DNA of 64,000 bases from an uncultured Spartobacteria bacterium (GTDB taxonomy: Bacteria > Verrucomicrobiota > Verrucomicrobiia > Chthoniobacterales > Chthoniobacteraceae). The notes beneath the pieces were generated by a model. The model made no database searches. It was given only the letters and a program-made list of their open reading frames with translations, and was not told where the DNA came from. The stretch spans positions 1-64,000 of the forward strand of contig CAIURC010000063.1 in the NCBI GenBank assembly GCA_903901425.1. The letters run 5' to 3'. Shown here piece by piece: positions 17,506 to 26,790 of this stretch (within the stretch, counting starts at the first letter, position 1; each line of letters opens with the position of its first letter). The position numbers were made by a program, and so were the translations under genes.

Positions 17506-18454
17506 GGGGTGCGGAGGCCAGGCGGAGGACAACTTCTTCGATGCTGGAGTGGATTTCCTCGAGGGAAACCACCGCGAGGTTTGCCCCGGCCAGACGTGTA
17601 AAAAAACGGGCTTGGGCTTCGGTATCCCCAGCAAACTGGCATTCGACGGTATCGCCCCGGAGCACGGGGGCATGGGCCGGAAGCGCGTCCGGGGAATAGA
17701 GCCACGACAGGAGATTCTCCGGCGAACCCGCGGTGCGGATCCGGAGTCGTTTTTTGGCGTGGCTTTGCCTGAGGAGAACCTCGCGGGTCTCCCCCGAATC
17801 CACGAGTCTGCCATTTTGAAGCAGACCGATGCTGGAGCAGATGTCTTGGACCTCGGGCAGGATGTGGGAGCTGAGGATGATGGTGGTCCCGGAAGCGGCC
17901 TGGGCTCTGAGAGCTTCCTTGAGGGAGGCGCGTGCCGCGACATCCATCCCGCTCGCGGGCTCGTCCAGGATGAGGACCTTGGGCCGGTGTAGCAGGCAAC
18001 GGGCGAGATTCAGGCGCTGCCGCATTCCCAGAGAAAGCGCCCTGCAAAAAACATGCTGGCGTCCGGTGAGGTCCACTGCCTCAAGGCAGGCGGCAACCCG
18101 CTGGTCCCGGGCCGGACCATACAGGCCGTGGGACTCGGCAAAAAAACGGAGGTACTCGGCGGCCCTCAGATCTTCGGGGAGCGGCGCGAGGTCGGGCATG
18201 TAAGCCAGCACGGCGCGGGCAGCCTCGGGATCGTGTCGGGCGTCCCTTCCGCCAAGGAAAATCTCGCCGTGGACCGGATCCAGAAGCGTGGCCAAGGCGC
18301 GGAACGTGCTGGTCTTTCCGGCCCCGTTTGGGCCGATGAGTCCATAGATTTCGCCGGGCGGGATCGTGAGGTCGAGGTGGGGGACGGCGGTGAACGGGCC
18401 ATAATCCACCCGCAGGTTCCGGACCCAGACGCCATGGGGAGCGGGCACGCTCAT
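17486..18454 (-). CDS. ABC transporter ATP-binding protein
   Basis: This 322-residue ATPase has Walker A GPNGAGKT, signature LSLGMRQ, Walker B VLILDEPASGMD and the H-loop ILSSH, in the order seen in ABC-2-type exporters. Residues beyond about 225 form an extra C-terminal domain common in this class. It should power the membrane protein encoded immediately downstream. Its ATG overlaps the stop of the anti-sigma gene (ATGA at 18451-18454) and its own 3' end overlaps the permease, so stoichiometric, coupled synthesis is likely. Substrate is unknown; antimicrobial or envelope lipid export are typical of sigma-controlled ABC pairs. Confidence 0.9.
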   Translation of the reverse strand: MSVPAPHGVWVRNLRVDYGPFTAVPHLDLTIPPGEIYGLIGPNGAGKTSTFRALATLLDPVHGEIFLGGRDARHDPEAARAVLAYMPDLAPLPEDLRAAEYLRFFAESHGLYGPARDQRVAACLEAVDLTGRQHVFCRALSLGMRQRLNLARCLLHRPKVLILDEPASGMDVAARASLKEALRAQAASGTTIILSSHILPEVQDICSSIGLLQNGRLVDSGETREVLLRQSHAKKRLRIRTAGSPENLLSWLYSPDALPAHAPVLRGDTVECQFAGDTEAQARFFTRLAGANLAVVSLEEIHSSIEEVVLRLASAPHEPAAP

Positions 18455-19008
18455 GGAAGAACGGAATGGGAGATGAGCAGGACCCGCTGGACGTGAGCCA
18501 AACCATCCAGAAGCGAATTGGAGAGCGCGTCTTTTTCCCGGAGCAGAGAGGCGTCCAACATGGAAATCCGGGAGCCGATTTGCGAGGCCGGGTTTCGGAT
18601 GTCGGCAAGGGGAAGAGGGGATTCAGCCGAGGAGCGGCCCTGCCCTGGAGATTCCAGCCTCGGATTGAGCAGCCACCAGCTCACGGAGATAAAAGCCGCG
18701 ACAGCCGCCGCTTTCGGGAGCCAGACGAACGGAGTTCTCCGTTTTTCTGGAAGCGGGGGTGGGCCCGTCCGCCTTGCAGAATCCAAAAGCCGGGCAGTCA
18801 GCGCCGGTTCCATGGGCGGTACCGACCGGAGTTGAACCTCCATGCGGCAGGTGGCCTCAAAATGCGAGCACGCTTCGCAGAGGGCGATGTGCTGGGCCAC
18901 CGACTCGGAGGGGGGCCGGTTTTCGTCCCGGGCCTCGGAAATCTCCTGCTGAAACACGTCGCAGGAGGGGGGGGGGAGAGCCGGTGTGGATGCGTGGTTC
19001 GGGTTCAT
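18451..19008 (-). CDS. Membrane-anchored ZAS-type anti-sigma factor
   Basis: The 185-residue product has the zinc anti-sigma signature H-x3-C-x2-C as H40-IAL-C44-EA-C47, an upstream Cys16, and a single transmembrane helix around residues 98-112 (AAAVAAFISVSWWLL). The cytoplasmic N-terminus would bind the ECF sigma factor encoded directly upstream, with a short extracytoplasmic C-terminus sensing the envelope. Four-base ATGA overlaps join it to the sigma gene on one side and the ABC ATPase on the other. Sequence outside the ZAS core is not conserved in any family I can name. Confidence 0.7.
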   Translation of the reverse strand: MNPNHASTPALPPPSCDVFQQEISEARDENRPPSESVAQHIALCEACSHFEATCRMEVQLRSVPPMEPALTARLLDSARRTGPPPLPEKRRTPFVWLPKAAAVAAFISVSWWLLNPRLESPGQGRSSAESPLPLADIRNPASQIGSRISMLDASLLREKDALSNSLLDGLAHVQRVLLISHSVLP

Positions 19009-19607
19009 GGCGAAGTCGGGATTCTGGGGGTGCAGGTTGGGGATTTCCAGAGCTGTGCCAGCGTCTGCCGGGCTCGGAAGAGCGAGACTTTCACGTTTGA
19101 AACGCTGATTTGGAGCGCTGCAGCGATGGATTCAATCGGCAAATCGTCCTGGATTCTCAGCCAGAGCGCGGTGGCCTGCGTTTCCGGGAGCCGGGCAAAA
19201 ACCTGACGCCAAATCGCTCCTGCCTCCTCGGCGTCCTGGCAGATTCGGGCCGGGGTTTCCCCGTGGAACCCGCCGTGACTCTCTTCAAAGGGCTCTGTGA
19301 AGCGGGTTTGGCGCCAGGAATCAGCCACCTTGCGCCGGGCAATCCCGTAAAGCCATCCTGCGAACGGGTGTTCCGGTTTGTAGGTCTGGATCTGCCGGGA
19401 GACCGCAGACAGGATTTCCTGGGTCACGTCCTCGGCCTCATGGGGCGAGGAAACCCGGGTGCGCACAAACGCATGGAGCCGGGGGAGGCAGAGCCTGAGG
19501 AGTTCGTCGGCGGACTGGAGGTTTCCGGCCTGCCAGTTCATGGCCAGTCTGGACTCCGGGTCGGGCTCAAGGCGCTGGGGCGCCTCGGTTGGGGCGGGAT
19601 TCAGCAC
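19005..19607 (-). CDS. ECF RNA polymerase sigma factor
   Basis: This 200-residue protein has the two-domain layout of an extracytoplasmic-function sigma factor. Region 2 spans about residues 30-100 (HEAEDVTQEIL; FAGWLYGIARRKVADSWRQ) and region 4 about 130-190 (LPETQATALWL, then the helix-turn-helix IESIAAALQISVSNVKVSLFRAR). It lies six bases after a gene for a secreted protein and overlaps the ZAS anti-sigma gene by four bases. The expected circuit is release from the anti-sigma factor on envelope stress and activation of this operon and others. The first 20 or so residues are Pro/Glu-rich and may not be translated if a later start is used. Confidence 0.88.
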   Translation of the reverse strand: MLNPAPTEAPQRLEPDPESRLAMNWQAGNLQSADELLRLCLPRLHAFVRTRVSSPHEAEDVTQEILSAVSRQIQTYKPEHPFAGWLYGIARRKVADSWRQTRFTEPFEESHGGFHGETPARICQDAEEAGAIWRQVFARLPETQATALWLRIQDDLPIESIAAALQISVSNVKVSLFRARQTLAQLWKSPTCTPRIPTSP

Positions 19608-19613
19608 GGGACC

Positions 19614-20666
19614 TCAATTCCGTTCGGCGGCAGGCGGCACCGGTTCCCCGGAAGGCTGAGGCGCATTCGCCGGCGGAGTTGGTGGAGTTGGTGGAGCGCC
19701 CTCGGGTTTTCCCGGGCGTCGCCGGACCAGGCTCTTCTGAGTTTCAAGGGCGTGTTTGGCCCAGGACACCATTTCCTGGCTGCTGAAATCCGCCTCGATC
19801 CGGATGGTTTTGTTCTCCACACGGATGTCGAGTTTTTCGTCCAGTGCGGCACCCAAAGTTTTGGGGGCGGAAGCTGCGGCGGTGGCGGCGATTCCGTCCA
19901 GGATGCGTCGGGACCTCCTGGCCGCGGCGGCATCGGGCAGTTCCACGGTGCCTTGAAATTGGATCCCGTTGGGATCGTTTTCTGGGGTGAGAATCCGGAC
20001 ATCTACCGGGCCTTTGAGGGACGCGAGCAGTTCAGAGTTCGCGGACTGGGTCATGGAACTCGGATTGTTGATCCGGACTGAAAACAGGGTTCGTGGATCG
20101 ATGGGGGGGCCTTGGGTCACGCGTCCAAGCAGGGATTCCGAGATCTCGGAATGGGGTGGCTCGGTGGCCGAGCTTCCCCGGGAAGCGGTTGGCGGGAAAC
20201 TCAGCAGGAGCTGGTTTTGGGAGGGTTGCACCATCCAGACATCGAGTTCCGGCGGGGTGTTCCCCACTTTTCCTGCGGGATAGCCCAGAAGCGTGGACCA
20301 CCGGGAGGAGAGTTTTTCCGGGAGTTCCCCGGGAATCTCTGTGGTCAGATTCAGGAGGATTGCGGTGTCCGGGAAGTCTTCAGAACCCTTTTTGTTGGGC
20401 GGCATCCCGCCTTCAATCAGGATGGAGCCGACTTTGAGGGACCGCATTTTGTCCAGAACGGCTGGGGAGTTCGGAGAACCGTCCTTGGACAGAAGTTCGA
20501 AGATTTCCTCGAGCAGTTCGGCGTTCTCCTTCTTAAACCCGGCGAGGTTGACGGAAAGCGACCAAGCCGGCGCGGCGGTATCCGGCGCCGCGGCTACTGC
20601 GGCAACTGGTGCAGGCAGGGTGGCAAAGAGCAGCAGTGTGCCGAGACTTGGATGCGGGAGTTTCAT
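19614..20666 (-). CDS. Exported protein of unknown function upstream of ECF sigma gene
   Basis: The 350-residue product starts with a signal peptide (MKLPHPSLGTLLLFATLPAPVAAVAAA). The mature part is a mixed alpha/beta domain with repeated self-contained segments (GGMPPNKKGSEDFPDTAILLNLT; GPVDVRILTPENDPNGIQFQGTVELP), and it ends in a Pro-rich tail of 9-base-encoded repeats (PPTPPTPP). I do not recognise the family. It lies six bases upstream of the sigma factor and 57 bases downstream of the TPR protein, all on the same strand. It may be the periplasmic signal input or a target of the sigma/ABC cassette; this is inference from position only. Confidence 0.55.
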   Translation of the reverse strand: MKLPHPSLGTLLLFATLPAPVAAVAAAPDTAAPAWSLSVNLAGFKKENAELLEEIFELLSKDGSPNSPAVLDKMRSLKVGSILIEGGMPPNKKGSEDFPDTAILLNLTTEIPGELPEKLSSRWSTLLGYPAGKVGNTPPELDVWMVQPSQNQLLLSFPPTASRGSSATEPPHSEISESLLGRVTQGPPIDPRTLFSVRINNPSSMTQSANSELLASLKGPVDVRILTPENDPNGIQFQGTVELPDAAAARRSRRILDGIAATAAASAPKTLGAALDEKLDIRVENKTIRIEADFSSQEMVSWAKHALETQKSLVRRRPGKPEGAPPTPPTPPANAPQPSGEPVPPAAERN

Positions 20667-20723
20667 GATGCACGGAACTTCGGAATCCCCTGCGGGAAAG
20701 TTACAGAAAATCCCGGCTTGTTT

Positions 20724-22610
20724 TTAGTGGGCGCCCCCGGGCCACCACTCAAGAAGTGCCGCATGGACCCGCTCAAACACCCCGTCCCAGTCCCCGGGCA
20801 CGGTTTGACGGAACAGGCGGGCCGATGGATACCACGGCGTGTCCTCGCCCTGCCGATGCCAGCGCCAGTCGGCATCGTAGGGCAGAAGAATCCAGACGGG
20901 CTTGCCCATCGCTCCTGCCAAATGCGCAAGCGCGGTGTCGCAGGAGATCACAAGATCCAGATGCGCCACCAGCGCCGCGGTCTGAAGGAAATCCGGCTGG
21001 GATTCGGTGAACCGAAGCAGCCGGGTTTGGTTCGCGACGGCGTCCCGGTCCACTTCCCGGATCTCTGTTTGGAGTTGGACAAAATGAATGCCGGGCGTTT
21101 CCAGCCAGGGAACAAACCTCCCAAAGCCAGGCGAGCGGTGGGCGTCGTTCTGGTGTTTGGCGTTTCCAGACCAGACGATGCCGATTTTCGGGCCGGGCCA
21201 TGGGGCGAGCCGGAGGCGCCATGCTTCTAGCGAGGGCGCGTCGGGGCCGAGGTAGGGGGGCGGTGTGACGCCATCCCCGGGAGCCACGCGGGAGAGAGCC
21301 AGGGGCAGGCTCATCAAGGGACAGTGCAGATCGAACGCGGGCACCGGAGCGCCAGAGGGAAAAACCGAGGCCATGCCGGGAAGATCCTTCAGGAGTGTGA
21401 AAAGCGGAGGGGGGACCTCCAGATGGACCGCGCAGTTGAGGCCGGAAAGCATCGCTGCGTACCGGACGAACTGGAGGCAGTCCCCGAGCCCCTGCTCGGG
21501 ATGGACGAGCACGGACCGGCCTTCGGGCATTGTTTCCCCGAGCCAAAGCGGTTGTGGGTATTCCCTCAGATCCGGCGCCATATGCGGACTGCGCCACCGG
21601 ACTTCATAGGCAGGCCAGGCCTTTTCAAAATCGCCCGCGGCAAGCAGGGTCACGGCCAGATTCCATTCCGCGGAGGGATGTTCGGGATGCGTTTCAAGCA
21701 GGGAGCGAAACACCTGCTCGGCATCAGCGAACCGGCCTAGGGCAAGATGGGTGCACCCGAGGTTGCCCAGCGCCTCGGCGCAGCCGGGATCTACCCGAAG
21801 CGCCCGCTGGTAACAGAGCACGGCCTCCTCAAAGCGGTTGAAATGGCGGTGGACGTTGCCCAGGTTGCAGAGCGCCGGGACGGAACGCCCATCCATCTCC
21901 AAAGCGTTCGACAGGCATTCCTCCGCATTTTCGAACTGGCCGGTCTCAAAGTAGCACTCCCCAAGGTTACACCACAGGGCGGCATTCTGCGGGTGAAAGC
22001 CCAGCGCCTGAATGTGTGCGTCAATCGAGTCCTGGTAGTGTTTGAGCGAGCGAAGCACCCCGGCGATGTCCTCCCAGGCCTTCGGAAAATCCGGCTTCAA
22101 ATCGATCGCTTCGGCCATGGCCTGAGCGGCCTCTGCCAATCGCCCCAGTTGCATCAAGGCCCGCCCCAGATTGTGGTGCAGCACCGGGTTTTTGGGCGCC
22201 AGCGTCAGCGCCTCCTCAAAAAGGTGGGCTGCGCGCTCCGGTGTGCCACTTAGAAGATGGCAGTTGCCCAGGTTGCAGAGGAAATCCGGGTTTTGCGGGT
22301 TTTGCCGCACGGCGCGCTGGAGGGCTCCCACGGCTTCCCCGAGTTCGCCCTGCCGTTGGAGCAGGTTGCCGAGGTTAAACCATGCCCCGGGAAAATGCGG
22401 CTGGAGTCGGAGCGCCTCCCGGATCCGGGCGATTCCCTCGGCGGGCTGCCCGAGGCCGGCCTCCGCCATTCCTAGAAGATGGAGCGCATCGGGCTGATTG
22501 GGGAACCGGGAGAGCAGTTTGAGGTATCGGTCCTTGGCGGCATCCAGCTGGCCTGCCTGATGCAAGGCAAGCGCGGCTTCCAGTTCGGAGCTGGGGGATG
22601 AGGCGGGCAT
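20724..22610 (-). CDS. TPR-repeat protein with C-terminal GT9-like glycosyltransferase domain
   Basis: The 628-residue product has about nine or ten tetratricopeptide repeats (about residues 5-350, for example AWFNLGNLLQRQGELGEAVGAL and ALGNLGCTHLALGRFADAEQVF). A GT-B type C-terminal domain follows (about 365-625), with GQGLGDCLQFVRY-like entry (EQGLGDCLQF), KIGIVWSGN and ISCDTALAHLAGAMGKPVWILLP. The last two are hallmarks of heptosyltransferase-like family 9 enzymes and their TPR fusions. Such fusions glycosylate surface proteins or glycans. The start ATG 22610 is chosen because TPR homology begins at once; the open frame continues upstream without recognisable sequence. It is divergent from the dehydrogenase gene at 22752. 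Confidence 0.8.
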   Translation of the reverse strand: MPASSPSSELEAALALHQAGQLDAAKDRYLKLLSRFPNQPDALHLLGMAEAGLGQPAEGIARIREALRLQPHFPGAWFNLGNLLQRQGELGEAVGALQRAVRQNPQNPDFLCNLGNCHLLSGTPERAAHLFEEALTLAPKNPVLHHNLGRALMQLGRLAEAAQAMAEAIDLKPDFPKAWEDIAGVLRSLKHYQDSIDAHIQALGFHPQNAALWCNLGECYFETGQFENAEECLSNALEMDGRSVPALCNLGNVHRHFNRFEEAVLCYQRALRVDPGCAEALGNLGCTHLALGRFADAEQVFRSLLETHPEHPSAEWNLAVTLLAAGDFEKAWPAYEVRWRSPHMAPDLREYPQPLWLGETMPEGRSVLVHPEQGLGDCLQFVRYAAMLSGLNCAVHLEVPPPLFTLLKDLPGMASVFPSGAPVPAFDLHCPLMSLPLALSRVAPGDGVTPPPYLGPDAPSLEAWRLRLAPWPGPKIGIVWSGNAKHQNDAHRSPGFGRFVPWLETPGIHFVQLQTEIREVDRDAVANQTRLLRFTESQPDFLQTAALVAHLDLVISCDTALAHLAGAMGKPVWILLPYDADWRWHRQGEDTPWYPSARLFRQTVPGDWDGVFERVHAALLEWWPGGAH

Positions 22611-22751
22611 CGGGAAAAAACGTGGACTCAGGTGGAAAAACAGGGGGCAGGGCCTAAGAAAACAGCCAGCTCCGGGTGAATAAAAAAGGGTCACTCGGGA
22701 GGCTTTCAAGGCAGCTGGGGTGAACCCTGAAACAAGTTCCCAGAATTTCCC

Positions 22752-25358
22752 ATGAAAATCCCCGCATCCTTGCTTCTCACGCTGGCTGTTTCCTCCTCCT
22801 TGAAGGCGGCCGAGGCCCCAGCAGCCCCTCAGTTTCCCCCGGTGCCGCCCGTCCAGGCGCGGACGCCGGAGCAAACTGCCCAGAGCGTCCAGCTTCCGCC
22901 GGGGTACAAGCTGGAGGTGGTGTTGGCCGAGCCGGACGTTCGGGAACCGGTCTCGGCGTCGTTTGATGCGGACGGCCGGATGTATGTGGTGGAAATGCGG
23001 ACCTACATGCAGGACGTGGATGGGAAGGACGAGCACGCGCCCACCAGCCGGGTTTCCGTACACTGGTCCAGCAAGGGGGACGGCAAACTGGACCAGCACG
23101 CGGTGTTTGCGGACAACCTGCTTTTGCCGCGGATGATCCTGCCGCTGGGACGTGGCGAGTTGCTGGTCAACGAGACCGACACCCAGGACATCTACCTGTA
23201 CACAGACAAGGACGGGGACGGCAAATCAGACAGCAAGACGCTCTGGTTTGAGGGCGGGCCGAGGGGAGGGAACATGGAACACCAGCAGAGTGGCCTGATG
23301 TGGGCCATGGATAACTGGATGTACATGACCTACAACGCGTGGCGTTTGCGGTGGCAACCGGGCGGCAAGCCGCCTCTGAAAGAACCGCTGCCCGCCAACG
23401 GGGGGCAGTGGGGACTTACCCAGGACGACTGGGGCAAACCCTGGATCGTCAATGCCGGAGGTGAGATCGGGCCGTTAAATTTTCAGACCCACATCCTGTA
23501 CGGCGGGTTCAATACCAAGGCCCAGTTCGGCGAAGAGTTCCGCGAGGTCTACCCGCTGGTGGCCATTCCCGACGTGCAGGGGGGCGACCGCCGGTTCCGG
23601 CCCGAAGAAAAGACGCTCAACCATTTCACCGCCACGTGCGGGGCTGAGGTCTACCGGGGAGACCGGTTGCCCGCCGAGTTGCGGGGAGACCTGCTTTTTT
23701 CGGAGCCCGTGGGCCGATTGGTGCGCAGGGCCAAGGTGGAGGTCAAAGATGGCCTGACCACGCTGCGCAACCCGCATGAAAAGTCGGAGTTTTTGCGATC
23801 CACAGATCCCTTGTTCCGGATTGTGAACATGAACACGGCACCGGACGGGACGCTTTACCTGGTGGACATGTACCGGGGGATCATCCAGGAGGGGAACTGG
23901 GTGAAGGAGGGCAGTTATTTGCGGAACGTGGTGCAACAGTACCAACTCGACAAGCAGGTGGGTCGGGGCCGCATCTACCGTCTGGTGCATGAAGGTTTCA
24001 AACCCGGTCCGCAGCCGAATCTGTACGGGGCGAAAAGCGCCGAACTGGTGGCGGCACTGGAGCATCCCAACGGTTGGTGGCGGGACATGGCCCAGCGCCA
24101 GTTGGTCTTGAGGCAAGACCGGTCGGTGGTGGCAGATCTGGCCAAGTTGGCAAAAAATGGGGCGTCCCCGGTTTCCCGGGCTCACGCGCTGTGGACTCTG
24201 GAGGGATTGGAATCCGTGGACGCGACGCTGTTGCGTGGAGCGATGAAGGACCCGGAAGCGGGGGTGCGCTCGGCTGCGGCGCGGGTGGCAGAGACCCTGT
24301 ACAAAGCGGGCGACCAGAGCGTCTACGAGAACGTCGTGGCCCTGACCAAGGACCCCGACCCCTCAGTTGCCTTGCAGGCCCTCTGTTCGGCCCGTTTGCT
24401 CAATCCAGACAAAGCCAAGCCGTTGGTGCAGGCCAGCGTGGCGGGTGCCATGGGCCACATGGGGATGAAGGAAATCGCGATGCAGATGCTTTCGCCGAGG
24501 AGATCATGGGGCCGCGAGTTTAACGGTGAGCAGAAGGCCCTCCTGACCCAAGGCAACGAGGTGTTCAACGAACTCTGTTTCACCTGCCACAACCCTGATG
24601 GCCGCGGGACTCCCATCGAAGGGCGGCCCGGCGAAACCCTGGCACCCGCATTGGCCGGTTCCAGAACGGTGACGGGCCCTGCGGAGGGCTTGGTCGCTGT
24701 GTTGCTCAAGGGGCTCGCAGGACCGGTGAATGGAAAGACCTACGATGCCCAGATGGTCCCCATGGAAAGCAACAACGACCAGTGGATCGCTGCGGTTGCC
24801 TCTTACATCCGTAACAGTTTCGGCAACAAAGCCGCCACTGTCACCCCCAAGCAGGTGGCCGAGTTGCGCGGAAAACTCAAAGAACGCACGGCCCCGTTCA
24901 CGATTCCCGATCTCAGCCAGTTCGGGCCGCCCACCGTGGGGAACCGTTCCGAATGGAAGCTCACCGCCAGCCACAACGCGGAGGCTGCTGCCAATGCAGT
25001 GGACGGCAAGCCCGAAACCCGCTTCGACACCCGCAAACCGCAAACCCCTGGGATGTGGCTCCAGATCGAGTTGCCCCAAGTCACGCCATTGACTGGCTTG
25101 GTTTTGGATGCCGGAAAATCCGGGGGCGACTTCCCACGGGGGTACACCGTGGAACTCTCCACCGATGGCGTCCAATGGGGCGCTCCGGTGGCCAAGGGCG
25201 AAGGGCGGGGCGCACTGACGGAGATCCAGTTCAAACCGGCCAAGGCCCGGTTCGTGAAAATCACGCAGACCGGCGAGGCCAAGGGCTCTTTCTGGTCGGT
25301 GCACGAGCTCGAACTGCTGGCTGTGCCCGGCCCGGTGCAGACGGCGTCCGCCAAGTGA
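22752..25358 (+). CDS. PVC-type membrane-bound dehydrogenase with cytochrome c and discoidin domains
   Basis: This 868-residue exported protein belongs to the large PVC dehydrogenase group. A signal peptide spans residues 1-19. A six-bladed NHL/sugar-dehydrogenase-like propeller covers about 45-410 (PPGYKLEVVLAEPDVREPVSASFDADGR-type start, NMNTAPDGTLYLVDMYRG near its end). HEAT-like helices follow (about 430-580) and then a cytochrome c domain with C609-F-T-C612-H613. The C-terminal approximately 130 residues form an F5/8 type C (discoidin) domain beginning WKLTASHNAEAAANAVDG, which would bind carbohydrate. A periplasmic oxidoreductase acting on a sugar polymer is the usual interpretation, but no member here has a proven substrate. 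Confidence 0.85.
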   Translation: MKIPASLLLTLAVSSSLKAAEAPAAPQFPPVPPVQARTPEQTAQSVQLPPGYKLEVVLAEPDVREPVSASFDADGRMYVVEMRTYMQDVDGKDEHAPTSRVSVHWSSKGDGKLDQHAVFADNLLLPRMILPLGRGELLVNETDTQDIYLYTDKDGDGKSDSKTLWFEGGPRGGNMEHQQSGLMWAMDNWMYMTYNAWRLRWQPGGKPPLKEPLPANGGQWGLTQDDWGKPWIVNAGGEIGPLNFQTHILYGGFNTKAQFGEEFREVYPLVAIPDVQGGDRRFRPEEKTLNHFTATCGAEVYRGDRLPAELRGDLLFSEPVGRLVRRAKVEVKDGLTTLRNPHEKSEFLRSTDPLFRIVNMNTAPDGTLYLVDMYRGIIQEGNWVKEGSYLRNVVQQYQLDKQVGRGRIYRLVHEGFKPGPQPNLYGAKSAELVAALEHPNGWWRDMAQRQLVLRQDRSVVADLAKLAKNGASPVSRAHALWTLEGLESVDATLLRGAMKDPEAGVRSAAARVAETLYKAGDQSVYENVVALTKDPDPSVALQALCSARLLNPDKAKPLVQASVAGAMGHMGMKEIAMQMLSPRRSWGREFNGEQKALLTQGNEVFNELCFTCHNPDGRGTPIEGRPGETLAPALAGSRTVTGPAEGLVAVLLKGLAGPVNGKTYDAQMVPMESNNDQWIAAVASYIRNSFGNKAATVTPKQVAELRGKLKERTAPFTIPDLSQFGPPTVGNRSEWKLTASHNAEAAANAVDGKPETRFDTRKPQTPGMWLQIELPQVTPLTGLVLDAGKSGGDFPRGYTVELSTDGVQWGAPVAKGEGRGALTEIQFKPAKARFVKITQTGEAKGSFWSVHELELLAVPGPVQTASAK

Positions 25359-25394
25359 GCTTGGCGTTCGGCCCGGGGATGGTCTAGTTAGGGG

Positions 25395-26729
25395 ATGCTC
25401 AACTGGATCTGGCTCGGTTTCATCCTTGTCGCGGTGCTGGTGGGCGGTTTTACCGGGCGCCTTCCTGAGTTGACCAAGGGCGCCTTTGAGACCGCAGAAA
25501 CCGCCGTCATGAAGATTGCGCTCCCGCTGATGGGAGTCATGGCGATCTGGCTCGGCATCATGCGGCTGGCGGAACAGTCCGGACTCGTCCATGTCTTGGC
25601 CCGTTTCCTGAGGCCGGTGCTCAGACGGCTTTTCCCGGAAATCCCCGGGGAGCATCCCGCTCTGGGAGCCATGGTGATGAACATGGCTGCCAACATGCTG
25701 GGGCTGGGGAACGCCGCCACGCCCCTTGGGCTGCGGGCCATGGCGCATTTGGAACGGTTGAACCCGCACCCCGGGACTGCCACCAACGCGATGTGCACCT
25801 TCCTCGCGCTCAACACCGCGTCCATCCAGTTGGTACCCACCACGGCTATCGCGCTCCTTGCCGTGGCAGGGTCCGCCAATCCCACCGCAATTGTCCCCAC
25901 GGCCTTTCTCGCCACGGTCTGTGCCGCCGTTTCCGGCGTGGTGGCTTCCAAGCTTCTCGAACGTCTTCCCGGATTCCGGGTTCTGCCCGCCGCACGGTCC
26001 GGAGAAGAACCTGCCGGTGCTCCGCCTGATGCCGAGGATGAACCTCCAGCCGCACCGCCTCTCACCCCGGTGGGCCGCGGTCTGATGCTGCTTTTTTTGG
26101 CTGCGTTCGGACTTCTTTTTCTAGGCATGGTGGTGCCCGGCATCCTGCCGCACGGATGGGCGCGGGCAGCCGCTGGGGCTCCGCAGGGGGGAACCGGAAT
26201 GCGGATTTTAAATGGCGTGTCGGTTCTGGCTGTCCCGTTCCTGCTTTCCTTTTTTCCTCTCTATGCGGCTCTGAGGCAGGTTCGGGTGTACGAGCAGTTT
26301 GTGGAGGGAGCGCGGGAGGCCTGGGGCGTTGCCCAGCGTGTGGTACCCTTTCTGGTGGCGATGTTGGTGGCGGTCAGGATGTTGCGGGAGGCCGGGGTCA
26401 TTGACCTGATGACGCGGGTCTTGGGGCCGGTCATGGCGGGGTTGAAGTTTCCAGCGGATCTTTTGCCCATGGTGCTGATGCGGCCGTTGAGTGGAAGCGC
26501 CACGCAGGGGATTTTCGTCGAACTGCTTGGGCGTCTCGGCCCGGACAGTCTGGGGAGCCGGATGGCTGGCACCATTTATGGGAGCACAGAGACGACGTTT
26601 TACGTGCTGGCGGTGTATTTTGGTTCGGTGTCGGTGCGTCGGACCCGGCACGCGGTTTTGGCGGGGCTGACTGCGGATTTGGTGGCGGTGGCGGCTTCGG
26701 TGGCAATTTGCCGGCTGGCATTTGCCTGA
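25395..26729 (+). CDS. Nucleoside-recognition (Gate) domain membrane protein, SpmA-SpmB fusion-like
   Basis: The 444-residue polytopic protein has two Gate/nucleoside-recognition halves. The first half resembles SpmA (FETAETAVMKIALPLMGVMAIWLGIMRLAE; NMLGLGNAATPLGL). The second, after a Pro/Glu linker around residue 210-220, resembles SpmB (PFLVAMLVAVRMLREAGV; FVELLGRLGPDSLGSRMAGTIYGSTETTFYVLAVYFG). In Bacillus the two separate proteins affect spore dehydration, but fused forms are widespread in non-sporulating bacteria and their function is unknown, probably transport. It follows the dehydrogenase gene after 36 bases. Confidence 0.85.
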   Translation: MLNWIWLGFILVAVLVGGFTGRLPELTKGAFETAETAVMKIALPLMGVMAIWLGIMRLAEQSGLVHVLARFLRPVLRRLFPEIPGEHPALGAMVMNMAANMLGLGNAATPLGLRAMAHLERLNPHPGTATNAMCTFLALNTASIQLVPTTAIALLAVAGSANPTAIVPTAFLATVCAAVSGVVASKLLERLPGFRVLPAARSGEEPAGAPPDAEDEPPAAPPLTPVGRGLMLLFLAAFGLLFLGMVVPGILPHGWARAAAGAPQGGTGMRILNGVSVLAVPFLLSFFPLYAALRQVRVYEQFVEGAREAWGVAQRVVPFLVAMLVAVRMLREAGVIDLMTRVLGPVMAGLKFPADLLPMVLMRPLSGSATQGIFVELLGRLGPDSLGSRMAGTIYGSTETTFYVLAVYFGSVSVRRTRHAVLAGLTADLVAVAASVAICRLAFA

Positions 26730-26790
26730 GGCTCTTTCCGGCCATCCGCCCGATTGCCCCCGCACCCAACCCCAGCGAGGGTAGGGCGGG

